Below are positions 54,593 to 64,000 of a stretch of 64,000 nt of DNA, one piece after another (position 1 is the stretch's first letter; every line of letters begins with the position of its first letter). The stretch is from positions 1 to 64,000 of the forward strand of contig ONZQ02000018.1 in NCBI GenBank assembly GCA_900312665.1, in the 5' to 3' direction. The stretch comes from Cephalotrichum gorgonifer (lineage: Eukaryota > Ascomycota > Sordariomycetes > Microascales > Microascaceae). Made by a program: the position numbers and the translations under genes. The notes under the pieces are model-generated. The model was not told where the DNA came from, did no database searches, and saw nothing but the letters and a program-made list of their open reading frames with translations.

Positions 54593-56201
54593 CTAAGAAA
54601 TATTCCTCTTAACCCTATACCCCCAAACCGCCTCCAGGTCCGCAATCCTCCAACTCGTCCCCCATCCCGTCAACGCTTCGATGTTCCAAATCAGTCTAAC
54701 AACAACCGCATGCTCCGCCCTGTGACTCAAAAGCCTCCCCGCCACCCATAACGGCTGGATTGCATTATTCAAACATCCATGGTGCGGGTTCGTCTCAGAA
54801 ATACCACATACCCTCTTCGCATGCCAAAGCGCTGATCCCGCGGACCCGCCGGTTCCCAGACGTAAGCTCATCCCTATCCTGGCAGGCTTCGGCATCATGC
54901 CCAACATCAGGATACACGCAGTATGGTGCAACTGCGTCCCCGAAATCGCACTCCACCTCGCGAACAAAATCTCCGGGAACGGGCTCGTCTCGACTTCCTT
55001 GACGGGCACGAAGTCGGCCGGCCTCTCCTCCATCCACGCCTGCAGCTCTTCCCACAGGGCGACCCAGCGGTCCTCGTACGCGGGGCCGGAGCACCCGTTC
55101 TGTTCGCCGAGCTCAACGAACCGTGTGCGGTCGGCGAGGAGCTCGGTAACGCGTGAGCAGAGGAAGACGGAGTAGTTCGCGTGCATGTCAGGGTGGGATG
55201 TGCTGTGGAAGAGGCGGTGGGAGTCGGTAATTTCGCTTCCGGGGACGAGCCATTGGAGGGGTGGGACGAGGGTGCTTTCGGTTCCGTCGGATATCAGGGC
55301 ACCGCAGACATCTATCACATTGTTAGTCGGCCTGTGAGAAAAGCAGATCGGACTACGGACCCATTCTTGCGTAGCACCAAAAAACGGCCTGAAGTAGACC
55401 GCCGCTGAATCCATGGACCCCGAAGGTATCGAACAGAGCGGCACAGCCCTCAAGATGACGCCTCCAGTCCTGGGCGCTGGCGGACATCATCTCTAAGCAG
55501 CATAGTATCGTGCAGATGGGAACAATCTGCACATTTCGTTCCTGTAACAGGGGGGCAAGGAGTCTGATTGCCTCCTGGTACAGCTGCAGACTGTCAAACG
55601 AGTTCTTCTTGCCGTCCTTACGTTCCATCTGGCGAGCTGATAAGGCCAGCACCGCATATAGAAGCGCCGGAGAGGTCTGTGCCATTGCTGTTATCTGAGT
55701 CCCAAAAGCGCGGTCGCTGTCGAACATGTCGAGCTACACCCAAGTTAGCAAACAAACCCCGGTCAACCCCGCATCAAGAGGGGAGCACGTTGTAGCGTTC
55801 TTGCGTCGCAGAGGCTCACATACCCATGGTGCGACCTGGGATACGTAATTCCGCAGGTACTTAGTCCGCCCTTCCACTGCTAGAATCGCCGCAGTCTCCC
55901 GATGATGGGTCTCATCAAGGTACGCCGTGAGATTGGGGTCGCTTTGCTCTGCCCCGCCAGCCGGGCTCCCTTGGCGTGTCGGCGCCGCAGAGTTGGCTGT
56001 ATTGAAGATAAGGCTGCGTAGCTCCTCTTTGTATTCCTGGTATCCCTGGTTTAGGGTGAATTCGTCCGGGCGCCAGGTCAGCGACGGGGAGGAACCGTCC
56101 AGGGAGAGCCCTGGAGAGATTGCATTCGGCGCTGTGCCTTCGGCCTCGGATTGCCAGCGAGGTAGGAAGTATTGCGATGGGCTTAGCGTTGGTTCTAGCA
56201 T
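54593..56201 (-). CDS. Transcription-factor-like protein lacking the zinc cluster
   Basis: 489 residues in three exons on the minus strand (56201-55824, 55733-55361, 55311-54593). The regulatory domain matches that of the convergent neighbour block by block: RNYVSQVAPW, LLYAVLALSARQ, QLYQEAIRLLAPLL, SALWHAKRVCGIS and LLSHRAEHAVVVRLIWNIEALTGW. An intron falls in phase 0 right after the APW triplet in both genes, which shows common descent. No Cys-rich DNA-binding segment lies in the N-terminus or in the 300 bases upstream, so the protein may act as a partner or competitor, not as a DNA binder. A missed distant first exon is possible but there is little room before the transketolase gene. Confidence 0.8.
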
Positions 56202-56503
56202 TATTGGCAGGGAATTTTGGAGAGATCAGAGGAAAGCGCCGGTTACTAGGCGCAGTCATGTAGCATGCATGCTTGTCTTCAAGTGTCTCGTGGAGAAACG
56301 AACGGCCTCGGTACACACTTCCGAAAGAAAGAGGCGAACCAATCCGGATTGGGCCCTAAGAATGCGGGGATATGCATGTTCCGGGTAGCTAACACAGCTG
56401 AGTCACGAGTCATTAGAATTCTTCCCCAGACTTATTCATGCGTGTATTCAATCTATTACGTCAATCAATGTATACTCCAAGTTGGCACTAGCCTGTTCCA
56501 TCA
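56202..56503. other. Spacer between the zinc-less regulator and the transketolase gene
   Basis: 0.3 kb; promoter of the regulator-like gene and 3' flank of the transketolase gene (both minus strand). No zinc-cluster codons were found here. Confidence 0.5.
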
Positions 56504-58921
56504 TCACAGCTCAACAAACTCCCTCCGAAGCAGCTCATCTTCCTTGATCTTCCCCAAATACCCCTTCACCCTCTCCGTTAGCGTGTCTACATCGAATCCG
56601 AAATACTTGTACGCCGCCGTCCCCGGAAGACTATGCCCAAAGGTCTTCATGCACACCCCAGCATCGGCATACCTCTCCCACCCGTTCGCCGCGTACGGCT
56701 CTATCACCACGGTGGAAGTCCTGTCTCTCCGGAGGACGCCGCGCCTGTACTCAATAGGCTGCTGCTCGAAGAGCCTCCAAGACGGGAAACTGACCACACG
56801 CGCCTCCACCCCCTCCTGCGCCAGCTTCTCCGCCACACCCACGACATGGGACAGCTCAGCGCCGACACCAAGCAGGGTGATAACGGCGTTATCATTCTCA
56901 CGAAGGACATACGCTCCACGGAGAACACCGTCGCGTGACGTGCCCTTGATCTGGGGGAGCTTGTGTCGACTGGTGGAGACGATGGTAGGTGTCTCCTTAG
57001 CCTCGATGGCTGCTATCCAGGCCCCAGCCGTTTCCTCGCTATCGCCGGGCCTGATGTAGAGGATGTTGGGCATCGCACGGTATAGCGTAGCCAACTCAAT
57101 AGGCTGGTGCGTCGGCCCGTCCTCGCCCAGGCCGATGGAGTCGTGGGTCGCTGCATGGATGACCTGAAGTCGTTGAAGAGCGCCTATCGTAGGGTCAGCG
57201 GACAGATATCAGGGCCGAGTGTCTACGTCGCACACTTACCCATTCTGACAGCCGGAGCGGCGTATAGGTAGAACATGAAGAACGACGATGTGACGGGGAT
57301 GATTGTCCCGGGAGAGTAGGCGGCAAGACCGTTGGCAATAGCACACATGGCATGCTCCCGGATACCGTAGTGGACATACCGCCCAGAGTAATTTCCGTTT
57401 ATCCCGCATCCGGTCTTGAGGTCAGGCTGTAGAGGAGAGTAACGTTAGCAGCCACCTCACAGATGATACGCCGAGACGTGGTCCACGGATGGGATGGCTG
57501 GAACTTACGTGCTGGAAGTCGACCTTCCCAGGCCACGTCATGTGTACCGAAGGCGACAAATCCGCCGTTCCAACGACAAAGCTCTCAAGCTCCTTCGCAA
57601 TGGGGTTGATCATCATGCCAGACGCAGCCCTAGATGCGGTAGGCGCCTCAGGAAGCTCCCCAGCCTTAGGAATGAGGTCCCTCCACCTCTCCGAAAGCTT
57701 GCCCGCAACCCTCGCGCGGAAATTCGCCCCAAGCTCCGGGTGCACCTCCTCGTATCTGTCCACTATCCTGTTCCACTCCTCCACATACCCTTCTCCACGC
57801 TCAGGGAGCCCACTGAAGAAGTCCCTAACCTCATCCCCAATTACGAATTTCTCCTCGGGATCAAAGCCGTATCGGCTCTTCATGTTCGCCACCTCGGAGG
57901 CACCAAACGCAGCGCCGTGCGCATCCGCGGTTCCGGCCACCTTGCTATCAAGCCCAATCACGGTCCTGACGTTAATAAACGTCGGCCTATCGGACCTCCT
58001 GGCCTTTTCGAGGGCTTCAACGATGCCCGCAATGTCGAAGCAGCCGTCCTCGACGTCGATTACCTCCCACCCACAGGCGCGCATCTTGTCGTTGACGTTT
58101 TCCGAGTTTGTGAGCTAAAGCCTCTCTCGTTAGCCAGCTAGATCCTCCTTAACACCTGAGTCCCGAAAGGAATATCTTACATCAACCGACCCGTCGCAGG
58201 TAATCTGGTTATTATCGTAGATAATAGTCAAATTCCCAAGCCTGAAGTGCCCAGCGAGCGAAATAGCTTCCAGCGCAACCCCCTCCTGCAGGCATGCGTC
58301 CCCAATCATACACCAAGTATGGTTCGACACCAGCCCCTCGAACCCGGGCCGGTTATACGTCGCGGCCAGATTCTTCGTCGCCATCGCCAGACCAACCGCA
58401 TTCGCCACGCCCTGGCCCAGCGGGCCGGTCGTCACCTCGATACCCTCGTGTTCAATCTCGGGGTGTCCAGGACAAAGGGCGTCGACGCGCTCGGAATGAT
58501 AGGACTTCAGCTGGTCAAACGTCATGGCCTTGTATCCCGTGAGGTGTAGGAAGGCATATTGGAAGAGGCAGGTGTGGCCGTTGGACAAGACGAAGCGGTC
58601 GCGATTGAAGAAGGTGGGATTATGAGGAGCATAGCGCATTACGTATTTCCAGAGGGCGACGCCAATTGCGGCCATGCCGATGGCACCACTGCGTATCGAT
58701 CATCAGAATCACGGAGGTTAGGGCGGTTCGGCGGGTACCTGCACTTACCCTGGATGGCCTCCATTGAACTGTTGGCAGAGATCCGCGATGAGGAGTCGGA
58801 ACGTCTTCAGGACAATGTCATGCTTGTTAGAGTCGGCCTTGACGAGCTGGGCTGGGGAAGAGGTCGCCTTGCTTGCGCCGTTAGAAACTGGAGTGGTATC
58901 TAGGATTGTCGCGGGCGCCAT
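56504..58921 (-). CDS. Transketolase-family enzyme
   Basis: 717 residues in five exons on the minus strand: 58921-58749, 58688-58181, 58114-57509, 57426-57240 and 57183-56504. ThDP-dependent ketol transfer between pentose phosphates (or, in relatives, to formaldehyde as dihydroxyacetone synthase) is expected in the cytosol or peroxisome. Family blocks run in order: GGHPGGAIGMAAIGVALWKY, RDRFVLSNGHTCLFQYAFLH, GPLGQGVANAVGLAMA, the ThDP motif MIGDACLQEG with IIYDNNQITCDG, PTFINVRTVIGLDS, then YVHYGIREHAMCAIANGLA and HDSIGLGEDGPTHQPIEL. The phrase VDALCPGHPEIEHEGIEVTTG departs from housekeeping transketolase, so this may be an accessory copy. The C-terminus is not a clear peroxisomal tripeptide. 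It is divergent from the arabinitol dehydrogenase gene. Confidence 0.9.
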
Positions 58922-59530
58922 TTTGTGTGGTCGAGTGAGATGAGTGAGATCGAGAGCAGTTCTGGGAGATGCTGTTTATTAACGAGTGACGAAGGTGATG
59001 AGAGCTCAAGAGTGCAAAATCTTATATCGTCTCCTCTAGTCGAATCCTTCCAAATGTTTTCCAGGTACCATAGCGGCGGACTACTTATTGTACAAATCCC
59101 AAGAACATGCCCCCCTCCCCTCTCAAGTACCCATCTTGACAAATGCCGACGATCACAGGGCCATTCCCGTCGTGTTCGCTGTTCCCTTGTGGACCTCCCC
59201 GAATAGGCAATCTGAGGCTCTACATTTTAAGCGCACGCGCACCTCCTTCGGGTAGGTCAAAGGATATTCCTAAAGCGGAAATTTTAACCACGCGCTATGC
59301 AAGCGGAACTCCACATCTGGACGGGATGTCCCCGCATCGTGCCCCTCTATCGGTAAACTTGAGCTCTGCACGGGGATAGCCCCACATGGCCTCGTTACAG
59401 CGGATCGCTCATAGTCCACATTTACCATGTGTGCCTCGCCCGTCGACACTTGAAGAAATGATCTTCCCCGTGCGCCTATTCACCTAGAATATTGTAATCC
59501 TTCAATAACCTTCCTTCTCAGACCCTCAGC
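58922..59530. promoter_or_regulatory. Divergent promoter region, transketolase / arabinitol dehydrogenase
   Basis: 0.6 kb without genes between the starts of two enzymes of pentose metabolism. GC-rich CCCC-A/G-C phrases that could serve a CreA-type carbon repressor occur near 59330 and 59382. This is suggestive only. Confidence 0.45.
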
Positions 59531-61086
59531 ATGGGTAATACTTCAGCAACCGAATCAGCAATCCAAAACCCAATGGCGGACGCAAAGCTCACCAACGGTG
59601 AAAAGCCGACGGAAACGGGTAGCTCCTCGGCGCCGACGGAGAACCAAGATGGCCTCAAGACAAGCCACGCGAACCCTTCACTCCAGGTGACAGCAGACCA
59701 CAAGATACTAATGGCAGAGGCGCCCGTCCACAGCCCCGGACCTGGTCAAGTTCTACTACACATCAAGGCGACTGGCATCTGCGGGTGAGAACAGACCTAC
59801 CTACTGCCCGCCTCCCCCGGCCGTCCCAGGGTTCTTGTGGCAGCAGCTTGGACGACTGGACAACATACTAATTTATGTGCAGATCGGACATTCACTTCTG
59901 GAAAACGGGCCGGATCGGATCCCTTGTCGTCGAAGGAAACTGCATCCTGGGCCACGAAGCCGCCGGCATAGTCCTAAAATGCGGCGAGGGAGTAGACAAC
60001 CTGCAAATTGGTAGGCCACGTCCTTTCCCTAAGGCCCAGATTCCACGTTTGAAGATTACGACGCGACAACTGACTCCATTGGCAGGCGACCGAGTGGCGG
60101 TAGAACCAGGCGTGCCCTGCGACAACTGCTTCCTCTGCCAAGAAGGCCGATATAATCTCTGTGAAGACGTGAAATTCGCCGGGGTCTACCCGTATCACGG
60201 GACGGTCCAGAGATACAAAGTCCACCCGGCGAAATGGCTCTTCAAGTACGTCCCATTACTTCCCTCGTCCCCCCTTCCTTTCCCACCTCCCTCAGCAGTC
60301 TTCACTTCCTCCGTATCCCCTCGCCTCCGGTCCTAACAACTGGCAGAATCCCAGATAACGTCACGTACGAAGAAGCCGCCCTCCTCGAACCCCTCAGCGT
60401 CGTCCTCCACGGAGTCCGCACAGGCGGCCTAAGCCTCGGTCGCCCCGCCCTCATCTGCGGCGCCGGCCCCATCGGCCTCATCGCCCTCGCCGCCGCTCGC
60501 GCGTCCGGAGCGCACCCTCTCGTAATTACAGACGTGGAACCGAAGCGACTCGCCTTCGCGAAGGAGTTCGTCCCTAGCTGCATCACGTACCAGGTGGATG
60601 TCAAACTTGACGCGGAGACAAACGCCAAGGCGATCCGAAAGCTGTTTGGCGCCGAGAATGACGAGTACCGTGCGCCGAGGACGGTGCTTGAGTGCACGGG
60701 GATGGAGAGCAGCGTCTGCACTGCGGCCTTTGCGGTCCGCCGAGGAGGCGTTGTCTGTGTTATCGGTGTCGGCAGGGCGGTTATGAATAACTTGCCCTTT
60801 ATGCACATTTCCCTCGCCGAGGTGAGAAGGCTCCCCATGGCGTCGAACGCACTGAGGCATGTTGCTAACGGCCCCCTAGATTGACCTTAGGTTTATTAAC
60901 CGGTACCGCGATACCTGGCCCGCGGGCATCCAGTGTCTAAGCGGTGGAATTCTCGACCTGAAGAAGTTGGTGACACACAGGTATCCCCTGGAGAAGGCGA
61001 TAGAAGCGATGGACCTGTGCTCTGATGTTAGCCGGGGGAGCATCAAGGTCCAGATACTCGATGATGTCGATGCTCAACTTGTTTGA
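59531..61086 (+). CDS. ladA: L-arabinitol 4-dehydrogenase-like zinc MDR dehydrogenase
   Basis: 407 residues in five exons (59531-59784, 59883-60010, 60086-60245, 60347-60821, 60880-61086). NAD-dependent oxidation of L-arabinitol to L-xylulose, or of a related polyol, in the cytosol. The catalytic zinc site is seen in ATGICGSDIHFWK (Cys84) and ILGHEAAG (His/Glu). The structural-zinc cysteines are PCDNCFLCQEGRYNLC. The Rossmann block is ALICGAGPIGLIALAAARASG, followed by VITDVEPKRLAFA with the acidic residue for NAD. The ending MHISLAEIDLRFINRY and LVTHRYPLEKAIEAMDL is characteristic of the arabinitol/sorbitol dehydrogenase group. The first 50 residues are a polar extension. Xylitol or sorbitol dehydrogenase activity is the alternative; the context favours pentitols. 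Confidence 0.88.
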
Positions 61087-61417
61087 CGCACTGGAGAGGG
61101 ACAAAGGGCGAGGGGGGTGTTTGGAGATGTAGCGCTATAGATTTGTGGAGGGTTTGTTTATAGACTAAGGGGAAGTGAGTCGTTTTGGCACGGAGTGTAT
61201 AACATGTCCGTCCTAGTTATAGAACGCACCACCTACCGCCAACGCTTCAATGTATCTTGGCCCAGCCATAAGCTCAAGAATTCAGCGAAATTAGCATCTA
61301 ATAACAGTATCATGCTTAGTGTGAACGAGCTATCCCTGGTGCTCCCTCTGCACTTCCCGAAAGCAAGTCGAAGTTGAACTCTGATAAGCCCCTATAGTAT
61401 GGTCCAGCCATACCTCG
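61087..61417. other. Intergenic between convergent genes
   Basis: 0.33 kb; the open frame 61195-61377 has no coding support. Confidence 0.5.
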
Positions 61418-63034
61418 TCAAGACACCACTGGCTTCCGGCCCCACACGACCTTCTGCCAATACCAAGCATGGTACTTCTGCAAGTGAAGTTCTCTCCTAA
61501 GATGCGCCGCATACACCATCACCTCCTCCTCAGTCCAACCCTGCACACTACTAACGAACGCAATAAAGCCCTCGATATCCCTCTCAATAGCATACCTCGC
61601 AATTGTGCCTATCCGTTTTAACGCGGGGTCCTTGGGCCACGCGCCAACGGGGATCTGAGCGGGTTACGCATGTCAGTTGTCTTTCTCGCCAAGTAACATC
61701 ACGACAAAACGTTTGGCGAGCCCCATGAACTAACCTTCACCCACCGCTCCTCGATGTCTACAAAGCCAGCCTCCTCCATGGCTCTATTTTGCGTGTTATC
61801 CTCGACGATATCGAAACTCCGCCCGATCTTCCGGCCGCTGTCAATGAACAGGGAGCCCCACTGCTCTGTCGCACTGGTGGGAGGGATGATGTAGTCGTCG
61901 CTATACACCCTCGGCGAGGCCTCATAGCTCTCCAGGTAACCACCAGGCTCGAGTGCAGAATAGGCTTCCTTGAAGAACGCAGTCCAGTCGGATATGCTCC
62001 CTACTAGATATCGGATGTGGATGAAATCGAAACTGTTCGGGGGGAAAGTCCATTCTCCTGTGCAATCTTCGATCTCACTAGCACGATGCACCTTTGAGTT
62101 TCTGTAGCCATGCCTGATTTTTCGAACGGGGGCAGTCAAACTTACAACCTGAGGTTAGGCGGGACCCACGTCGGCTGGATCGGCGAGATATCCGTCCCGG
62201 TAACCTCACACTCGGGGAACTTATCCGCAAAGTCCCTGGATTTAAGTTAGTCGCGGGCAACTGGGAGATGACGTCGGTGACTGTCCAAGCGGGATGTACT
62301 TACATCGCCCAAATACCTGTAGACGACTGTCAGTTTCGAAAGGAAGTAGAATTATGAAAGGGAGGATTGCTCACCCGATCCTGTCCCGATATCGAGAACA
62401 TTCTGGCCCCATATGTCAGTTTGCCACTACACGGATAGTAATTCGCAGGGGCAAAATACCTTTGGACTCTTAATAGGGGCTAGACACAGCTCCCCCTCAA
62501 GGACCAGTGAGAAAATATGATGGCTATACTGCTATATAAGACTTCCGGATCAAGGCCAGGCCGGGTGTCGGGGCTACTCACAGTAGATCTAGCGACTCCG
62601 TCTGGCGCTCATCATTCGATGCCCTATTCTCAGCCAAAAGGATACGATCTTAGCTCACCCCATTGAGTGCAACGCGAGCGATTGGAGGGAAGCGAGCATA
62701 CCAGTACTGGGCACCGCCAATCTTACTGTGGAACCTCCGGCCATGAAGGGTTCTGTATTTTAGGATAGACGACTCGATGGCCCCTGGCGAGCCGGCATCG
62801 CTATCATCAACCCGCAAGTCATGGTCATTATCCCCGCCATCCTAGCAAGTTAGTGCTATGACTCGCCAGAGTTGGATGGGAGAGACGAACCTGATTGGCC
62901 CAGTGCTCAGGTGGGAGGATAGGGACAATATCAGGAAGCTGAGGGGCTATCGGGTGGGTCGCCGCCACCTCGGGAGACTGTGGCTGGGGAGTTGGGAGCG
63001 CAGGTGAGCTGTGTGTCTGTTGGGGCTCCGACAT
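61418..63034 (-). CDS. LaeA-like SAM-dependent methyltransferase
   Basis: 366 residues in nine small exons on the minus strand: 63034-62891, 62841-62702, 62623-62582, 62523-62460, 62402-62375, 62316-62304, 62235-62146, 62077-61735 and 61654-61418. The N-terminus is Pro/Gln/Ser-rich and unstructured. The typical fungal entry [22 protein letters not shown] leads to motif [18 protein letters not shown], which is assembled from a 28-base and a 13-base exon. The acidic motif II is [17 protein letters not shown], then [10 protein letters not shown] and [13 protein letters not shown]. The C-terminus ([21 protein letters not shown]) also fits the LaeA-like family, whose members influence secondary metabolism or methylate unknown substrates. 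All nine exons stay in phase and each junction restores family sequence. Confidence 0.87.
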
Positions 63035-64000
63035 GGTCGGCAAATGTTTGGACCCTTCCCACAGTCGTTCTTTTTCCCAATACGGGCGTTCTGAGATGCC
63101 CTCGAGCTATATTGGGGACCAGCGGGTCCAGGAATGGCATTTGGGAGGAGGAGAGCGAGTGGAAATTCTGGCATGATGGCAAAAATATTATAATACTACG
63201 TAGTTTGAGGACCAAGTATTAGGAGTGAAGCAAATAGGGGCGGGGTAATAACTGCATCTTAATTGGACAAAAGATTGAAGGATGTTAATGCTGGCAAGGT
63301 TAATCCGATATTGGTTAGGGCTGGCATCTGATTGGATTCAATGCTTCAATTCTTCATGCCGCCTGGAAGAGAGACCCAGCTGACACTGACGGTTAACAAA
63401 TACACATATACGTTCGTTTTCGCGTGAATCTACCCCAACTACTCCGCACTCTGAGTCTAAGGCACAGGCTTGGCGTTGGACATTTATGAACTTAAAATGT
63501 AAAACAACATTCGTGGATGGACATGTTCCCTCCCGTCATTTACTGTACCCAAGGTGGAGCCCATAGCAATGCTTTGGACCACAATTACTTACCCCTGTTA
63601 CGGATACGCCGGAAAGTAGCAAGCAGCGTACTATTAATAATGTCACCTCCCCATTCCAGCCAAGGCTGGAAGGCACCACCATCGCGCGTCTAATCCAATC
63701 CGTAATACTGTATCATTTGTGATGAAGAGCCTTGGCAGATCCCAGGAAGACGGACAGACAGGGTTGCCGAACGGGTGAACGGGCGAACCAGTCTCCCGGG
63801 ACGGCTGACAGCCACAGATTTCACAGCACGATTTTATTTCATGCTATCTCACGCAAAGAGACTGCAGCCGGATCCTTCCGACCAGGATTACCAAGACTAA
63901 TGCTCGTGAGAACATACTCAGCTATTCTATGCAGCATATTTTTTTTTTCATAAACTTGAGGCGGATGTATAGCCTCATTACCATTTTGGCAGACGAGCCG
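63035..64000. other. Right-edge intergenic region
   Basis: Promoter of the methyltransferase gene and then DNA with no supported gene; the frame at 63732-63953 is unsupported. A T tract lies near 63940. Confidence 0.4.

Overview
The window is nuclear DNA of a filamentous ascomycete (Pezizomycotina, possibly Eurotiales). Almost every gene is broken by short introns of about 50-95 bases with GTAAGT/GTATGT-type donors and CTAAC/CTGAC-type branch points. There are fungal Zn2Cys6 regulators, a CBM1 cell-wall protein and fungal MFS families. At the left edge lies a TA-rich, stop-riddled Ty3/gypsy chromovirus that looks RIP-mutated. Genes are single-copy, intron-bearing and spaced by 0.3-3 kb. No rRNA, tRNA, CRISPR or bacterial signal was seen. 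Exon structures were built by hand from splice sites, reading phase and family conservation; every multi-exon model given keeps an open frame to its stop.

Left part (1-15 kb): RIP-degraded chromovirus (1-2150); a two-exon gene killed by two in-frame stops (2443-3372); an intronless acidic-tail protein (4149-4898); a frameshifted LRR/F-box-like remnant (5098-5690); a Zn2Cys6 regulator (6034-8669) divergent from a full-length ABCB multidrug transporter (9599-14040); then a sugar-transporter fossil.

Middle (15-36 kb): a second Zn2Cys6 regulator (15239-17207), followed by the most unusual locus. This is a MurQ-type N-acetylmuramate-6-phosphate etherase (19239-20546), a BadF-family amino-sugar kinase (21635-22838) and a divergent UNC93-like MFS protein (23638-25145). 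Together they could take up, phosphorylate and open the lactyl ether of MurNAc from bacterial peptidoglycan. Nearby are a secreted L-asparaginase with an unusual active-site residue (26086-27507), a CBM1 protein with a Pro/Gln repeat tail (30345-31082) and an ACS-family MFS permease (31994-33709).

Right part (36-64 kb): a His/Asn-Cys (LRAT/NlpC-like) protein, an intronless DHCR24-like FAD protein, an 857-residue TPR protein and a second ACS-family permease. Next comes an apparent pentose/polyol block: xylose/L-arabinose reductase (50296-51465), a Zn2Cys6 regulator (52401-54446), a convergent paralogue without the zinc cluster (54593-56201), a transketolase-family enzyme (56504-58921) and a divergent L-arabinitol dehydrogenase (59531-61086). 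The window ends with a LaeA-like methyltransferase (61418-63034). The reductase, dehydrogenase and transketolase fit one route from L-arabinose or D-xylose into the pentose phosphate pathway, with the two regulators embedded among them.
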